A stretch of 57,782 bases of DNA from Flavobacteriales bacterium UBA4110 (GTDB lineage: Bacteria > Bacteroidota > Bacteroidia > Flavobacteriales > Weeksellaceae). The notes beneath the pieces were generated by a model. The model was not told the origin of the DNA. It did no database searches and was given only the letters and a program-made list of their open reading frames with translations. The position numbers and the translations under genes were made by a program. The stretch is taken from assembly GCA_002383165.1 (NCBI GenBank), contig DFXK01000002.1:512353-570134 (forward strand). The letters are read 5' to 3'. The stretch's first letter is position 1. Each line of letters starts with the position of its first letter. Shown one piece after another: positions 26,576-33,862 of the stretch.

Positions 26576-27086
26576 TTCTCTCAAACGATTTATAATGATT
26601 TTTCGTGAGCCAAACTTCTCCATTTTTAGTAAAGACAATTCGGTCTGCGCCTCGGTTTCCACAATTGTAATTCACATCAGCTTCGTAATATTGTTCCCCT
26701 TTGGGTAATTGCTTTTCACGATTACTGAACTTGTCGCCACCAATTGCTTTTCCCGGCAAAATATCACAAAGATTTCCTTTCGATGGAATCCAGCCTTTGC
26801 TTTTAGCTTCAGATTTTGTGATATAATAATCAGGCAATTTATGATTAGACTTGACGAAAGAAATAACTTTTGTTTCATTTGTCAATTCTTCTAATGAACT
26901 TTCTTCAGATGGTCTTTCAGCACCAAATTTAGTTTCGGATTTATTCTCAGATTGCGCAACTTCGGTCTTCTGACTTCCAACGTCCGACTTCCTTTCGATT
27001 CGGTAATTCGAAATGAGATACATTGTCAATATTCCGGCAAATGCGCCGATGAGAAAGAAAAACAGGGTTTTCAGTTTTGGATTCAT
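26571..27086 (-). CDS. Membrane-anchored or exported barnase-like ribonuclease
   Basis: The 171-residue protein has an N-terminal hydrophobic segment (about 7-26), a charged linker (27-70), and a complete barnase domain (about 72-171). HKLPDYYITKSEAKSKGW and GGDKFSNREKQLP match barnase closely. The catalytic residues are all present: Glu135 in EADVNY, Arg145, Arg149 and His164 in NHY, equal to barnase Glu73, Arg83, Arg87 and His102. It should cleave single-stranded RNA. The hydrophobic start suggests export or anchoring outside the cytoplasm, while the inhibitor encoded downstream is cytoplasmic. Linker residues 31-43 are encoded by a dispersed-repeat fragment. Confidence 0.9.
   Translation of the reverse strand: MNPKLKTLFFFLIGAFAGILTMYLISNYRIERKSDVGSQKTEVAQSENKSETKFGAERPSEESSLEELTNETKVISFVKSNHKLPDYYITKSEAKSKGWIPSKGNLCDILPGKAIGGDKFSNREKQLPKGEQYYEADVNYNCGNRGADRIVFTKNGEVWLTKNHYKSFERK
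26958..26994. repeat. Dispersed-repeat fragment inside the barnase coding sequence
   Basis: On the minus strand this reads GGAAGTCGGACGTTGGAAGT and CAGAAGACCGAAG, the word family of the spacer repeats at 10518-10592 and 26458-26480. It is translated in frame as linker residues 31-43. Confidence 0.55.
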
Positions 27087-27158
27087 TGATGAAGATTTAT
27101 GCGCTAAAATAATGAAAACCTTGATTCTTACAGAAGAAAAAACAAACTTTAAAAAAAA

Positions 27159-27188
27159 ATTGTGCTTAACCTAATTTTTCTATATTTG
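27159..27188 (+). promoter_or_regulatory. Promoter of the acyl-CoA dehydrogenase gene
   Basis: ATTG (27159-27162), an 18-base spacer and TATATTTG (27181-27188) fit the Bacteroidota promoter pattern, 17 bases before the ATG. Confidence 0.55.
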
Positions 27189-27205
27189 GGCACAAAGATA
27201 AAAAT

Positions 27206-28345
27206 ATGGAAACCCAAACTATGGATAACTTAAAAATGATAGCCGAAACGGCCAAAGACTTCGCTGAAAAAAATATCCGCCCGAACATTATGGATTGGGA
27301 TGAGAGCCAGACTTTTCCTGTAGAATTGTTTCATCAATTGGGAGAATTGGGTTTTATGGGAATTGTAATTCCCGAAGAATATGGCGGTTCTGGTCTTGGT
27401 TATCAGGAATATGTGACCATTTTGGACGAAATTTCTCAGGTTGACCCTTCCATCGGATTATCTGTTGCGGCACACAATTCACTTTGTACGAATCATATTT
27501 ATGAATTCGGAAACGAAGAGCAAAGAAGAAAATGGCTTCCTCAATTAGCTTCCGGAAAAGTAATCGGTGCTTGGGGATTGACAGAGCACAACACAGGTTC
27601 TGACTCAGGCGGAATGTCCACAACGGCTGTAAAAGACGGCGACGATTGGATTATCAACGGTGCAAAAAACTTTATCACACACGCTATTTCCGGAGACATT
27701 GCAGTAGTGATGACAAGAACTGGCGAAAAAGGGGCAAAAAATAATTCCACAGCATTTGTTTTGGAAAAAGGAATGGCTGGCTTCACTTCTGGTAAAAAAG
27801 AAAATAAATTAGGAATGCGTGCTTCCGAAACAGCTGAGTTGATTTTCGATAACGTTCGTGTTCCAGATTCTCATAGATTGGGCGAAGTTGGAAGCGGTTT
27901 CAAACAAGCAATGAAAATTTTGGATGGCGGTCGTATTTCTATTGCTGCACTGAGTTTGGGAATTGCGAGAGGTGCTTACAAAGCTGCTCTTAAATATGCA
28001 CAGGAAAGACATCAGTTCGGAAAATCCATTTCAAGTTTCCAGGCGGTTAACTTTATGTTGGCGGATATGGCAACAGAAATTGATGCATCAGAATTGTTAA
28101 TCAGAAGAGCAGCTGACCTGAAAAATGCGAAACAAAAAATGACGCGCGAAGGTGCAATGGCAAAATTATACGCTTCCGAAGCTTGCGTAAGAATTTCTAA
28201 CAATGCTGTTCAAATCTTCGGTGGCTATGGCTATACAAAAGATTTCCCAGTGGAGAAATTCTATAGAGATTCTAAACTTTGTACAATTGGAGAAGGAACT
28301 TCTGAAATCCAGAGATTGGTGATTGGAAGGGATATTTGTGGTTAG
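27206..28345 (+). CDS. Acyl-CoA dehydrogenase
   Basis: The 379-residue flavoprotein shows the family signatures GAWGLTEHNTGSDSGG (near 114-129) and the terminal EGTSEIQRLVIGR, in which the first Glu is the likely catalytic base. Length is typical. It oxidises acyl-CoA to trans-2-enoyl-CoA in fatty acid or branched-chain amino acid breakdown. The sequence type suggests a short- or medium-chain enzyme, but the chain length cannot be read directly. It has its own promoter and a repeat element behind it. Confidence 0.92.
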   Translation: METQTMDNLKMIAETAKDFAEKNIRPNIMDWDESQTFPVELFHQLGELGFMGIVIPEEYGGSGLGYQEYVTILDEISQVDPSIGLSVAAHNSLCTNHIYEFGNEEQRRKWLPQLASGKVIGAWGLTEHNTGSDSGGMSTTAVKDGDDWIINGAKNFITHAISGDIAVVMTRTGEKGAKNNSTAFVLEKGMAGFTSGKKENKLGMRASETAELIFDNVRVPDSHRLGEVGSGFKQAMKILDGGRISIAALSLGIARGAYKAALKYAQERHQFGKSISSFQAVNFMLADMATEIDASELLIRRAADLKNAKQKMTREGAMAKLYASEACVRISNNAVQIFGGYGYTKDFPVEKFYRDSKLCTIGEGTSEIQRLVIGRDICG

Positions 28346-28358
28346 AATATATTTTAAT

Positions 28359-28477
28359 AAACCCCAAAAGTCACAAAAGCTTTAAGTTTATTTTAAAAGT
28401 TCAAAAAGAAACTAATTAAATTATTAGACTTTTTTGAACTTTTATTTTTTTAAATTTCTTTTGTGGCTTTTGTGGTT
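28359..28477. repeat. Nested inverted repeat CACAAAAG/CTTTTGTGG
   Basis: AACCCCAAAAGTCACAAAAG (about 28359-28380) pairs with CTTTTGTGGCTTTTGTGGTT (18 of 20). An inner pair AAAGTTCAAAAAG and CTTTTTTGAACTTT lies within. It follows the acyl-CoA dehydrogenase stop and may work as its terminator. Confidence 0.65.
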
Positions 28478-28515
28478 AATAAAAAATAAATGCGGTCTCC
28501 TTGGACGGCATTTTT

Positions 28516-28523
28516 TATATTTG
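28516..28523 (+). promoter_or_regulatory. -7 element of the MazG-like gene
   Basis: TATATTTG matches TAnnTTTG, 19 bases before the ATG. A weak hairpin (AATGC...GCATT with T run, 28489-28516) just precedes it. Confidence 0.45.
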
Positions 28524-28542
28524 TTAAAATTTTAGAAAAATA

Positions 28543-29007
28543 ATGGAAAAATTAGATAGCCTGAATCAGGTAGCCGAATTTCACAAAACCTTCAACGCTC
28601 CAATTCTTGACACGCCCCAAATTCCTTCAAAAGAACGTGCAGCTTTGAGAGTGAGTCTTTTACAAGAAGAACTAGACGAGTTGAAAAAAGCAATTGAAGA
28701 TAATGACCTTGTGGAAGTTGCAGATGCGCTTTGCGATTTGCAATATGTTTTGAGCGGCGCTGTTTTGGAGTTTGGTTTGGGAGAAAAATTCGTGGAACTG
28801 TTTAATGAAGTTCAGCGATCTAATATGTCCAAAGCTTGTGATAATGAAGTTCAGGCGCAGGAAACTGTAGAATTCTACAAAGCTAAAGGAACCGATGCTT
28901 ATTACGAAAAATCTGGCGACAAATACAATGTTCACAGAGTTGCAGACAACAAAGTTCTTAAAAACAAATATTATTCTGCAGCGGACATCGCTTCATTATT
29001 GAAATAA
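28543..29007 (+). CDS. MazG-like nucleoside triphosphate pyrophosphohydrolase
   Basis: The 154-residue protein has the all-alpha NTP pyrophosphatase motif EELDELKKAI (near 43-52) and EVADALCDLQYVLSGAVLEFGL (split EExxE...D/ExxD metal sites). Members split NTPs or PRPP-derived nucleotides to monophosphates and PPi, often as house cleaning of non-canonical nucleotides. The substrate is not known here. The thioredoxin-like gene follows after 10 bases. Confidence 0.8.
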   Translation: MEKLDSLNQVAEFHKTFNAPILDTPQIPSKERAALRVSLLQEELDELKKAIEDNDLVEVADALCDLQYVLSGAVLEFGLGEKFVELFNEVQRSNMSKACDNEVQAQETVEFYKAKGTDAYYEKSGDKYNVHRVADNKVLKNKYYSAADIASLLK

Positions 29008-29017
29008 AAAACTCAGG

Positions 29018-29563
29018 ATGAAAAAAATTTCAATTTTATTGGGAATCATTGCACTCACAACTATTAATTCTTGTGCAGAAAGAATCATCGTCAACCGAGA
29101 AGTAGAATCCAAAAACGATGGTAAAATGCTTTTGGGAACACAAACACTGAACCAGTTCCGGAAAGAACCTTATAAAACGTGGTTTGATGAAGAGTATAAT
29201 CGTTATCAGATTGACCAATCGAGTTTGGCAGAATTAAAAAAAGAAAAACTTAATTCTTACAGTTTGGTGGTTTTTGTAGGAAGCTGGTGCGAAGACAGTC
29301 ACAGAGAATTCCCAAGATTGATAAAGATTTTGGATGCGATGAAATACAACACAAATAAAATGCAGATCATCGCTGTAAATCGCAAAAAGGAATCACCAGC
29401 CGGCGAAGAAGGTCTGTACAATATCTCACTCGTTCCTACAATTATTGTGAAAAAATATGGCAAAGAAATCGGAAGAATCACAGAAATGCCGGAAACAGGA
29501 TATTTGGAAAGAGATTTGCTTAACATCCTGAAAAAAGACAATAATTCAGGTTTGTTTAAATAA
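29018..29563 (+). CDS. Thioredoxin-like lipoprotein with a CxxS site
   Basis: The 181-residue protein has a lipoprotein signal with lipobox TINSC (Cys19). The thioredoxin fold spans about 75-170, with VVFVGSWCEDSHREFPR. The usual CxxC is CEDS here (Cys91, Ser94), so it may act as a monothiol or isomerase-type protein rather than a dithiol oxidoreductase. The cis-proline appears in SLVPTII. It is expected in the periplasm, attached to a membrane. It is 10 bases after the NTP pyrophosphatase gene. Confidence 0.8.
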   Translation: MKKISILLGIIALTTINSCAERIIVNREVESKNDGKMLLGTQTLNQFRKEPYKTWFDEEYNRYQIDQSSLAELKKEKLNSYSLVVFVGSWCEDSHREFPRLIKILDAMKYNTNKMQIIAVNRKKESPAGEEGLYNISLVPTIIVKKYGKEIGRITEMPETGYLERDLLNILKKDNNSGLFK

Positions 29564-29566
29564 TAA

Positions 29567-29655
29567 TTTGGGAAGCTTCTTCCGCCTTCCGTTCCCAATC
29601 TTTTTGCCTTGGCTTTTCCAGCCACAAAAAAGGATTTCCACTCAAGTCGGGCTGC
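29567..29655 (-). repeat. Structured intergenic repeat, family R2, copy 1
   Basis: On the minus strand it begins GCAGCCCGACTTGAGTGG, continues AAATCCTTTTTT, has a variable hairpin centre (TGGCTGGAAAAGCCA), and ends GGGAACGGAAGGCGG...CTTCCCAAA. It starts 4 bases after the thioredoxin-like gene's stop. Confidence 0.85.
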
Positions 29656-29696
29656 AACAATTCAACGTTTAAACATTGCTGATAAATTCTAAATCA

Positions 29697-30308
29697 ATGA
29701 ATAAATACACAGGTTTACTTTCTTTTATTTTCGGAATTATTCTGACGGTTTTTGTGTTCTTGTCGTGGAGAAGTTGCAACAAAAAAGACGATGCTGCTCT
29801 TGTCAATCAGGATTATTATCTGATTACGAACCAAATCCAGAAAATGAACAAAATGGTGGTTTTGGAACAAGATTTTTCCAGTTTTCAAACGCATAAAAGT
29901 TCAGCGGCGACTGTTGCAGGATTCGATATTTTGCCAAGAGAAATGGTTCTTTATACGACTGCAAAAGCTCAGGTTTCTTACGATTTGAAAAGAATGAAAA
30001 TTGATGTGGACACGGTCAGCAAAAAAGTTATTATTAATGAATTACCACAACCTGAAATCAAGATTTTTCCGGATGTGAAAATTCATTTTATAGATGATTA
30101 TGCGGTTAACAGATTCAAGCAAAGTGACATCAACAGCATTATGGAATCTGCCAAGAAGAATATGGCAAAAAGTGTGAATCAGGAAAGTCTGAAACAGCAA
30201 AGTAAAAAACAACTGAAAGAAAATCTTAACGAAATTTTTGTTTTGGCAAAAGCCTTGCATTATTCGATAGAAGATAAAACAAATACATTTCCTTCCACCG
30301 AATTATAA
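29697..30308 (+). CDS. DUF4230 domain protein
   Basis: The 203-residue protein has an N-terminal membrane anchor (about 5-23) followed by a soluble domain that matches the DUF4230 pattern, such as the KAQVSYDLKRMKIDVD and FPDVKIHFIDD segments. The C-terminal third is Lys/Gln-rich helix. The function of the family is unknown. The ATG at 29697 is preferred to the TTG at 29676. A 59-residue gene follows after 12 bases. Confidence 0.7.
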   Translation: MNKYTGLLSFIFGIILTVFVFLSWRSCNKKDDAALVNQDYYLITNQIQKMNKMVVLEQDFSSFQTHKSSAATVAGFDILPREMVLYTTAKAQVSYDLKRMKIDVDTVSKKVIINELPQPEIKIFPDVKIHFIDDYAVNRFKQSDINSIMESAKKNMAKSVNQESLKQQSKKQLKENLNEIFVLAKALHYSIEDKTNTFPSTEL

Positions 30309-30320
30309 AAAATTACCGTT

Positions 30321-30500
30321 ATGAATCCTGATAAAAAAACCGAAAACAGCAACAATTCTGAAAATAAAAAGCAGACCGAAGATTTCAAAAATATTCCTGC
30401 TGCATCAGATAAAAAAAATCCGCCAGATATTGATAAACAAGATATCGACAAAGGTTCGAAAGTCAACAAAGACGGAAAAACAGACAATACAGATAAGTAA
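30321..30500 (+). CDS. Small, highly hydrophilic protein of 59 residues
   Basis: The frame runs from ATG 30321 to TAA 30498-30500. It encodes MNPDKKTENSNNSENKKQTE and continues with Lys, Asp, Asn and Ser, almost no hydrophobic residues, so it is probably disordered. It follows the DUF4230 gene by 12 bases and precedes a clear hairpin, which supports a real gene. It resembles no family I recognise. Confidence 0.55.
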   Translation: MNPDKKTENSNNSENKKQTEDFKNIPAASDKKNPPDIDKQDIDKGSKVNKDGKTDNTDK

Positions 30501-30517
30501 TTTTTTACGAATAATAC

Positions 30518-30551
30518 AATAAGCCTTTCAATTTATTTTGAAAGGCTTATT
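30518..30551 (+). terminator. Hairpin after the small protein gene
   Basis: AATAAGCCTTTCAA pairs fully with TTGAAAGGCTTATT around TTTATT, a 14-base stem. The following tract is only moderately T-rich. Confidence 0.7.
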
Positions 30552-30653
30552 TATTTAATAAAATTAATGTATATTTAATAACAAAATCAGAAGCTCACTA
30601 ATTCTGGTTTAGTTATGTTCTTTAAAATTTCGTTTCACCAAAAATTTACAGCT

Positions 30654-31157
30654 ATGTTATATATTGTTGTAGGGCTTTTTCCCACTCAGATGGAAATTGA
30701 AAGAGTCCTTTTAAAATTGGAAAACGCAGGTTACTATGACTACAATCTTTCTCATTCTGAAGAAGAAATTTTGCAAAATGTAGACATTGAGAAGAAAAAT
30801 GGGCTATGGAATTGGTTATTCGATCATGACCATCTCGACATTGCCCGTTTCGAATACGCAAGTATCGACCACAACACGATAACCGTTCATCTGAAAACGG
30901 AACAAGATGCACACATCGTGAGAGATATCCTAGACAACAATGGCGCAGTGAATGTCGAAGAGAAAACTAGAGAATATATGTTTGAAAATCATTCCGAAAC
31001 ATTACAGAATTATTCGAATTCTGAAAGTATCAATGCCAAAATCATTGCAAAAGCTAAGAACAATCTATTCTTTACAAACGATAGAAAGCCACATTCTCAT
31101 CAAGAAAAAAGAATATCTGATGAAATCGATGGATTGGTATTTACAAAATTCAAGTAA
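30654..31157 (+). CDS. YflT-like stress protein paralogue 1
   Basis: The 167-residue protein starts LYIVVGLFPTQMEIERVL and ends its domain with VRDILDNNGAVNVEEK. It looks like the alpha/beta domain of the general stress proteins YflT/DUF1269, which have no known biochemical role. ATG 30654 is chosen because it aligns with the start of the paralogue at 31523; an upstream ATG at 30615 would add 13 residues. A second tail segment (KIIAKAKNNLFFTNDRKP) is shared by both copies. Confidence 0.6.
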   Translation: MLYIVVGLFPTQMEIERVLLKLENAGYYDYNLSHSEEEILQNVDIEKKNGLWNWLFDHDHLDIARFEYASIDHNTITVHLKTEQDAHIVRDILDNNGAVNVEEKTREYMFENHSETLQNYSNSESINAKIIAKAKNNLFFTNDRKPHSHQEKRISDEIDGLVFTKFK

Positions 31158-31281
31158 AATAATTAAGACAACTTAAGACATCCAGTTTTGCTTTGTCTCT
31201 CTGATGCTTACGAAGAGTGTGTTTAGGCTGGTATTACATAAAACTTCAGTCTTTAATAGTCTTTTACAAACTCAAACTATG

Positions 31282-31314
31282 AAAAACCTTTCGGATAAAC
31301 TGGAAGGTTTTTTT
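31282..31314 (+). terminator. Terminator in the YflT spacer
   Basis: AAAAACCTT and AAGGTTTTTTT flank a 15-base middle that pairs partly, with seven T behind. Confidence 0.65.
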
Positions 31315-31340
31315 GCTGGAAAAATTTCTATTTTGCGAAG

Positions 31341-31436
31341 CGCGCCCCGACTTGAGCGGAAATCCTTTTTACGCAACGAAGTGGAGTGAAAAGATTGGGA
31401 GCGGAAGGCGGATAAAGGCGCCCAAAATATTAAAAT
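31341..31436 (+). repeat. Structured intergenic repeat, family R2, copy 2
   Basis: It has the sequence CCCGACTTGAGCGGAAATCC, a TTTTTACGCAACGAAGTGGAGTG centre, GATTGGGAGCGGAAGGCGG and a CCCAAA end. It lacks the DNA word ACTTCGTCGAACC present in copies 3 and 4. Confidence 0.85.
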
Positions 31437-31522
31437 AAAGTTAAATTCTATAGAAATCCAGAATGTGACATCATTTTTGTTTAGAAATAAACAAATATGT
31501 TTAACACCAAAAAAATATTATT

Positions 31523-32020
31523 ATGTCTTACACGATTATCGGGATTTTCCCCAACGAAACAGAAAGCAGAGATGTGATTACAAAACTGGAAGATGCAGGC
31601 TTGTACGAATATACGATTTCGAAATCTGAAGTAGAAGCACTTGAAAAAGTTGACACCGGGAAGAAGCCCAGTTTTTTTGACTGGTTATTTGACAGAGATG
31701 TTGTTGAAAAAGACCGCTACGAATATGCGAGTATCGACAGCAATACCATTACTGTTTACACAGAAACCGAAGAAGACGCCAACGCGGCAAAAGCAATCCT
31801 AGACGAAAATGGCGCAATAGATGTGGAGGAAAAAACAAAAGGTTATTTGGCTGATAAATATCCAAATACTCCTCATGAATATCCAATTTCCGAGTCTAAA
31901 AAAGCCAGAATTATTGCAAAGGCTAAAAATGATTTATATTTTACAGACAATAGAAAACCAACGACGACTATCCAAGAAGGAATGGTTGATGAAATGGATT
32001 CTTTGGGAAATAAAGATTAA
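31523..32020 (+). CDS. YflT-like stress protein paralogue 2
   Basis: The 165-residue acidic protein parallels the gene at 30654: SYTIIGIFPNETESRDVI at the start, FFDWLFDRDV in the middle, and AKAILDENGAIDVEEK. The tail KARIIAKAKNDLYFTDNRKP is also shared. The two genes arose by tandem duplication, with the repeat spacer inserted between them or brought along. The function is unknown; stress association is inferred from the fold family. Confidence 0.62.
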   Translation: MSYTIIGIFPNETESRDVITKLEDAGLYEYTISKSEVEALEKVDTGKKPSFFDWLFDRDVVEKDRYEYASIDSNTITVYTETEEDANAAKAILDENGAIDVEEKTKGYLADKYPNTPHEYPISESKKARIIAKAKNDLYFTDNRKPTTTIQEGMVDEMDSLGNKD

Positions 32021-32057
32021 AACCAATCACATCCTTATATATAACTTTACCTTTTTC

Positions 32058-32089
32058 AAAAGAGCCGAATTTCTTCGGCTCTTTTTTTT
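32058..32089 (+). terminator. Terminator after YflT paralogue 2
   Basis: AAAGAGCCGAA and TTCGGCTCTTT make an 11-base stem with a two-base loop, followed by T. It faces the end of leuB and may also serve it. Confidence 0.85.
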
Positions 32090-32104
32090 ACAAACTTCAT
32101 GTCA

Positions 32105-33226
32105 TCAAACGATTGTGGATTTGCCCAACTGAATATTTTCGTAATTGTAATAAGACCTTTCTGAAAACTTAATATAATCTGCAATAAAATCACCTACTTC
32201 TGAAGTGGAATAATGCTGTTCCGCATTCAAATCTATTGTTACAAACTTGCTTTCTATAGCGTGTTCTACACTTTTTCTCAATTTATCAGCAGCTTGATCC
32301 AGTTCTAAATAATCCAACAACATTGCCGCGCTCAAGATTGAAGCGATTGGATTCGCAATTCCTTTTCCTTTGGCTTGAGGATAAGACCCGTGGATTGGTT
32401 CAAAAAGTCCGTTATCCTCGCCAATAGAAGCTGAAGGCAACAATCCAATAGAGCCTCCAATTACACTGGCTTCGTCTGAAATAATATCACCAAACATATT
32501 TTCTGTAAGAATTACATCAAATTGTTTTGGATTAAGAATCATCTGCATCGCAGCATTGTCAACAAACATAAAATCTAATTCAACATCCGGATATTCCAGA
32601 GCTATTTCTTTGACGATTTTTCTCCAAAGTCTGGATGTATCTAGAACATTAGCCTTGTCAATCAATGTCAGTTTTTTCTTTCTTTTCTGCGCATCTTGGA
32701 ATGCCAAATGGGTAATTCCAATAATTTCTTCTTTTGAGTATTTGCAAAGGTCATAAGCATATTCACCATTTTCATCTGTGAACTTTTCTCCAAAATAAAT
32801 TCCGCTAATCAGCTCACGATAGATTTGAATATCCGTTCCATCAACGATTTCTTTTTTCAACGGACTTTTTTTAATCAAAGAAGCGTAGGTTTTTATTGGT
32901 CTAATGTTCGCAAACAATCCTAATTCTTTTCTCAATTTCAACAAACCTTGCTCCGGACGAACTTTTGCATCAGGATTATTATCAAAAGCAGGGTCACCAA
33001 TTGCTCCAAACAAAACAGCATCAGAATTTTTACACAATGCCAAAGTCTCATCCGGCAGTGGATTTCCTGTCTGATAAATCGCTTCCGCTCCCACACTTCC
33101 ATAATCGAATTGGAATTTATATTGAAAAGTTTCACCGATTACTTTCAATATTTTCACACTTTCCTTGGTAACTTCAGGACCGATTCCGTCGCCTGCTAAA
33201 ACTGCTATTTTATAAGTTTTGCTCAT
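32105..33226 (-). CDS. leuB: 3-Isopropylmalate dehydrogenase
   Basis: The 373-residue protein is a full-length LeuB. It begins KTYKIAVLAGDGIGPEV and has the metal and substrate segment NMFGDIISDEASVIGGSIGLLPSAS and HGSYPQAKGKG near the end. It oxidises and decarboxylates 3-isopropylmalate to 2-oxoisocaproate with NAD. The ATG at 33226 overlaps leuD by 17 bases; the frame upstream to 33250 is open but has no family-like residues. It is the last gene of the leu operon. Confidence 0.95.
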   Translation of the reverse strand: MSKTYKIAVLAGDGIGPEVTKESVKILKVIGETFQYKFQFDYGSVGAEAIYQTGNPLPDETLALCKNSDAVLFGAIGDPAFDNNPDAKVRPEQGLLKLRKELGLFANIRPIKTYASLIKKSPLKKEIVDGTDIQIYRELISGIYFGEKFTDENGEYAYDLCKYSKEEIIGITHLAFQDAQKRKKKLTLIDKANVLDTSRLWRKIVKEIALEYPDVELDFMFVDNAAMQMILNPKQFDVILTENMFGDIISDEASVIGGSIGLLPSASIGEDNGLFEPIHGSYPQAKGKGIANPIASILSAAMLLDYLELDQAADKLRKSVEHAIESKFVTIDLNAEQHYSTSEVGDFIADYIKFSERSYYNYENIQLGKSTIV

Positions 33227-33815
33227 ATACTTTCTGTGTTTGTTGTTCAAATTTTTGGATAGCTTCTTTCTTACTGGTTAAAAAATCGATGTCGTCATAG
33301 CCATTCAAAAGACATATTTTTTTATAAGAATCGAGTTCGAAATTTTCTGTTCTATTATTAAAAGAAATGGTTTGTTTTTCAACATCCACAGTAATTTGAG
33401 TTGAAGGATTTTGAGTAATCGTTTCTATCAAATCTTTAAGATCTTCCTCAGAAACTTTCACAGGAAGAAGTCCGTTGTTTAGCGCATTTCCTTTAAAAAT
33501 ATCAGCAAAATAACTAGAAACCACAACCTTGAAACCGTAATCTGTCAACGCCCAAGCCGCGTGTTCTCTACTACTTCCACATCCAAAATTATTTCCTGCC
33601 ACTAATATTTCTCCGGAATATTTAGAATTATTCAGAACGAAATCAGCGTTTGGCTCATTAGTATGAACATTGTAACGCCAATCTCTGAAAAGATTTTCCC
33701 CGAAACCTTCTTTGCTAATGCTTTTGAGGAAACGCGCCGGAATAATCTGGTCTGTATCTATATTTTCACTAGGCAATGGTACAGCCTGAGAATTGATTAA
33801 AACTAATTTTTGCAT
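33210..33815 (-). CDS. leuD: 3-Isopropylmalate dehydratase, small subunit
   Basis: The 201-residue swivel-domain subunit shows NFGCGSSREHAAWAL and the start ENIDTDQIIPARFL. With LeuC it isomerises 2-isopropylmalate to 3-isopropylmalate. It is separated from leuC by a methyltransferase gene, which is unusual, and its end overlaps leuB. Confidence 0.95.
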   Translation of the reverse strand: MQKLVLINSQAVPLPSENIDTDQIIPARFLKSISKEGFGENLFRDWRYNVHTNEPNADFVLNNSKYSGEILVAGNNFGCGSSREHAAWALTDYGFKVVVSSYFADIFKGNALNNGLLPVKVSEEDLKDLIETITQNPSTQITVDVEKQTISFNNRTENFELDSYKKICLLNGYDDIDFLTSKKEAIQKFEQQTQKVYEQNL

Positions 33816-33862
33816 TTTTTATTCTTTTAAAAAGTAATCATCAAATAGATGTTTTTTTGCCT

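Larger units (their letters stand above)
31158..31522. other. Spacer between YflT-like paralogues
   Basis: It holds a terminator hairpin (31282-31314) and repeat R2 copy 2 (31341-31436). I see no gene. Confidence 0.6.
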
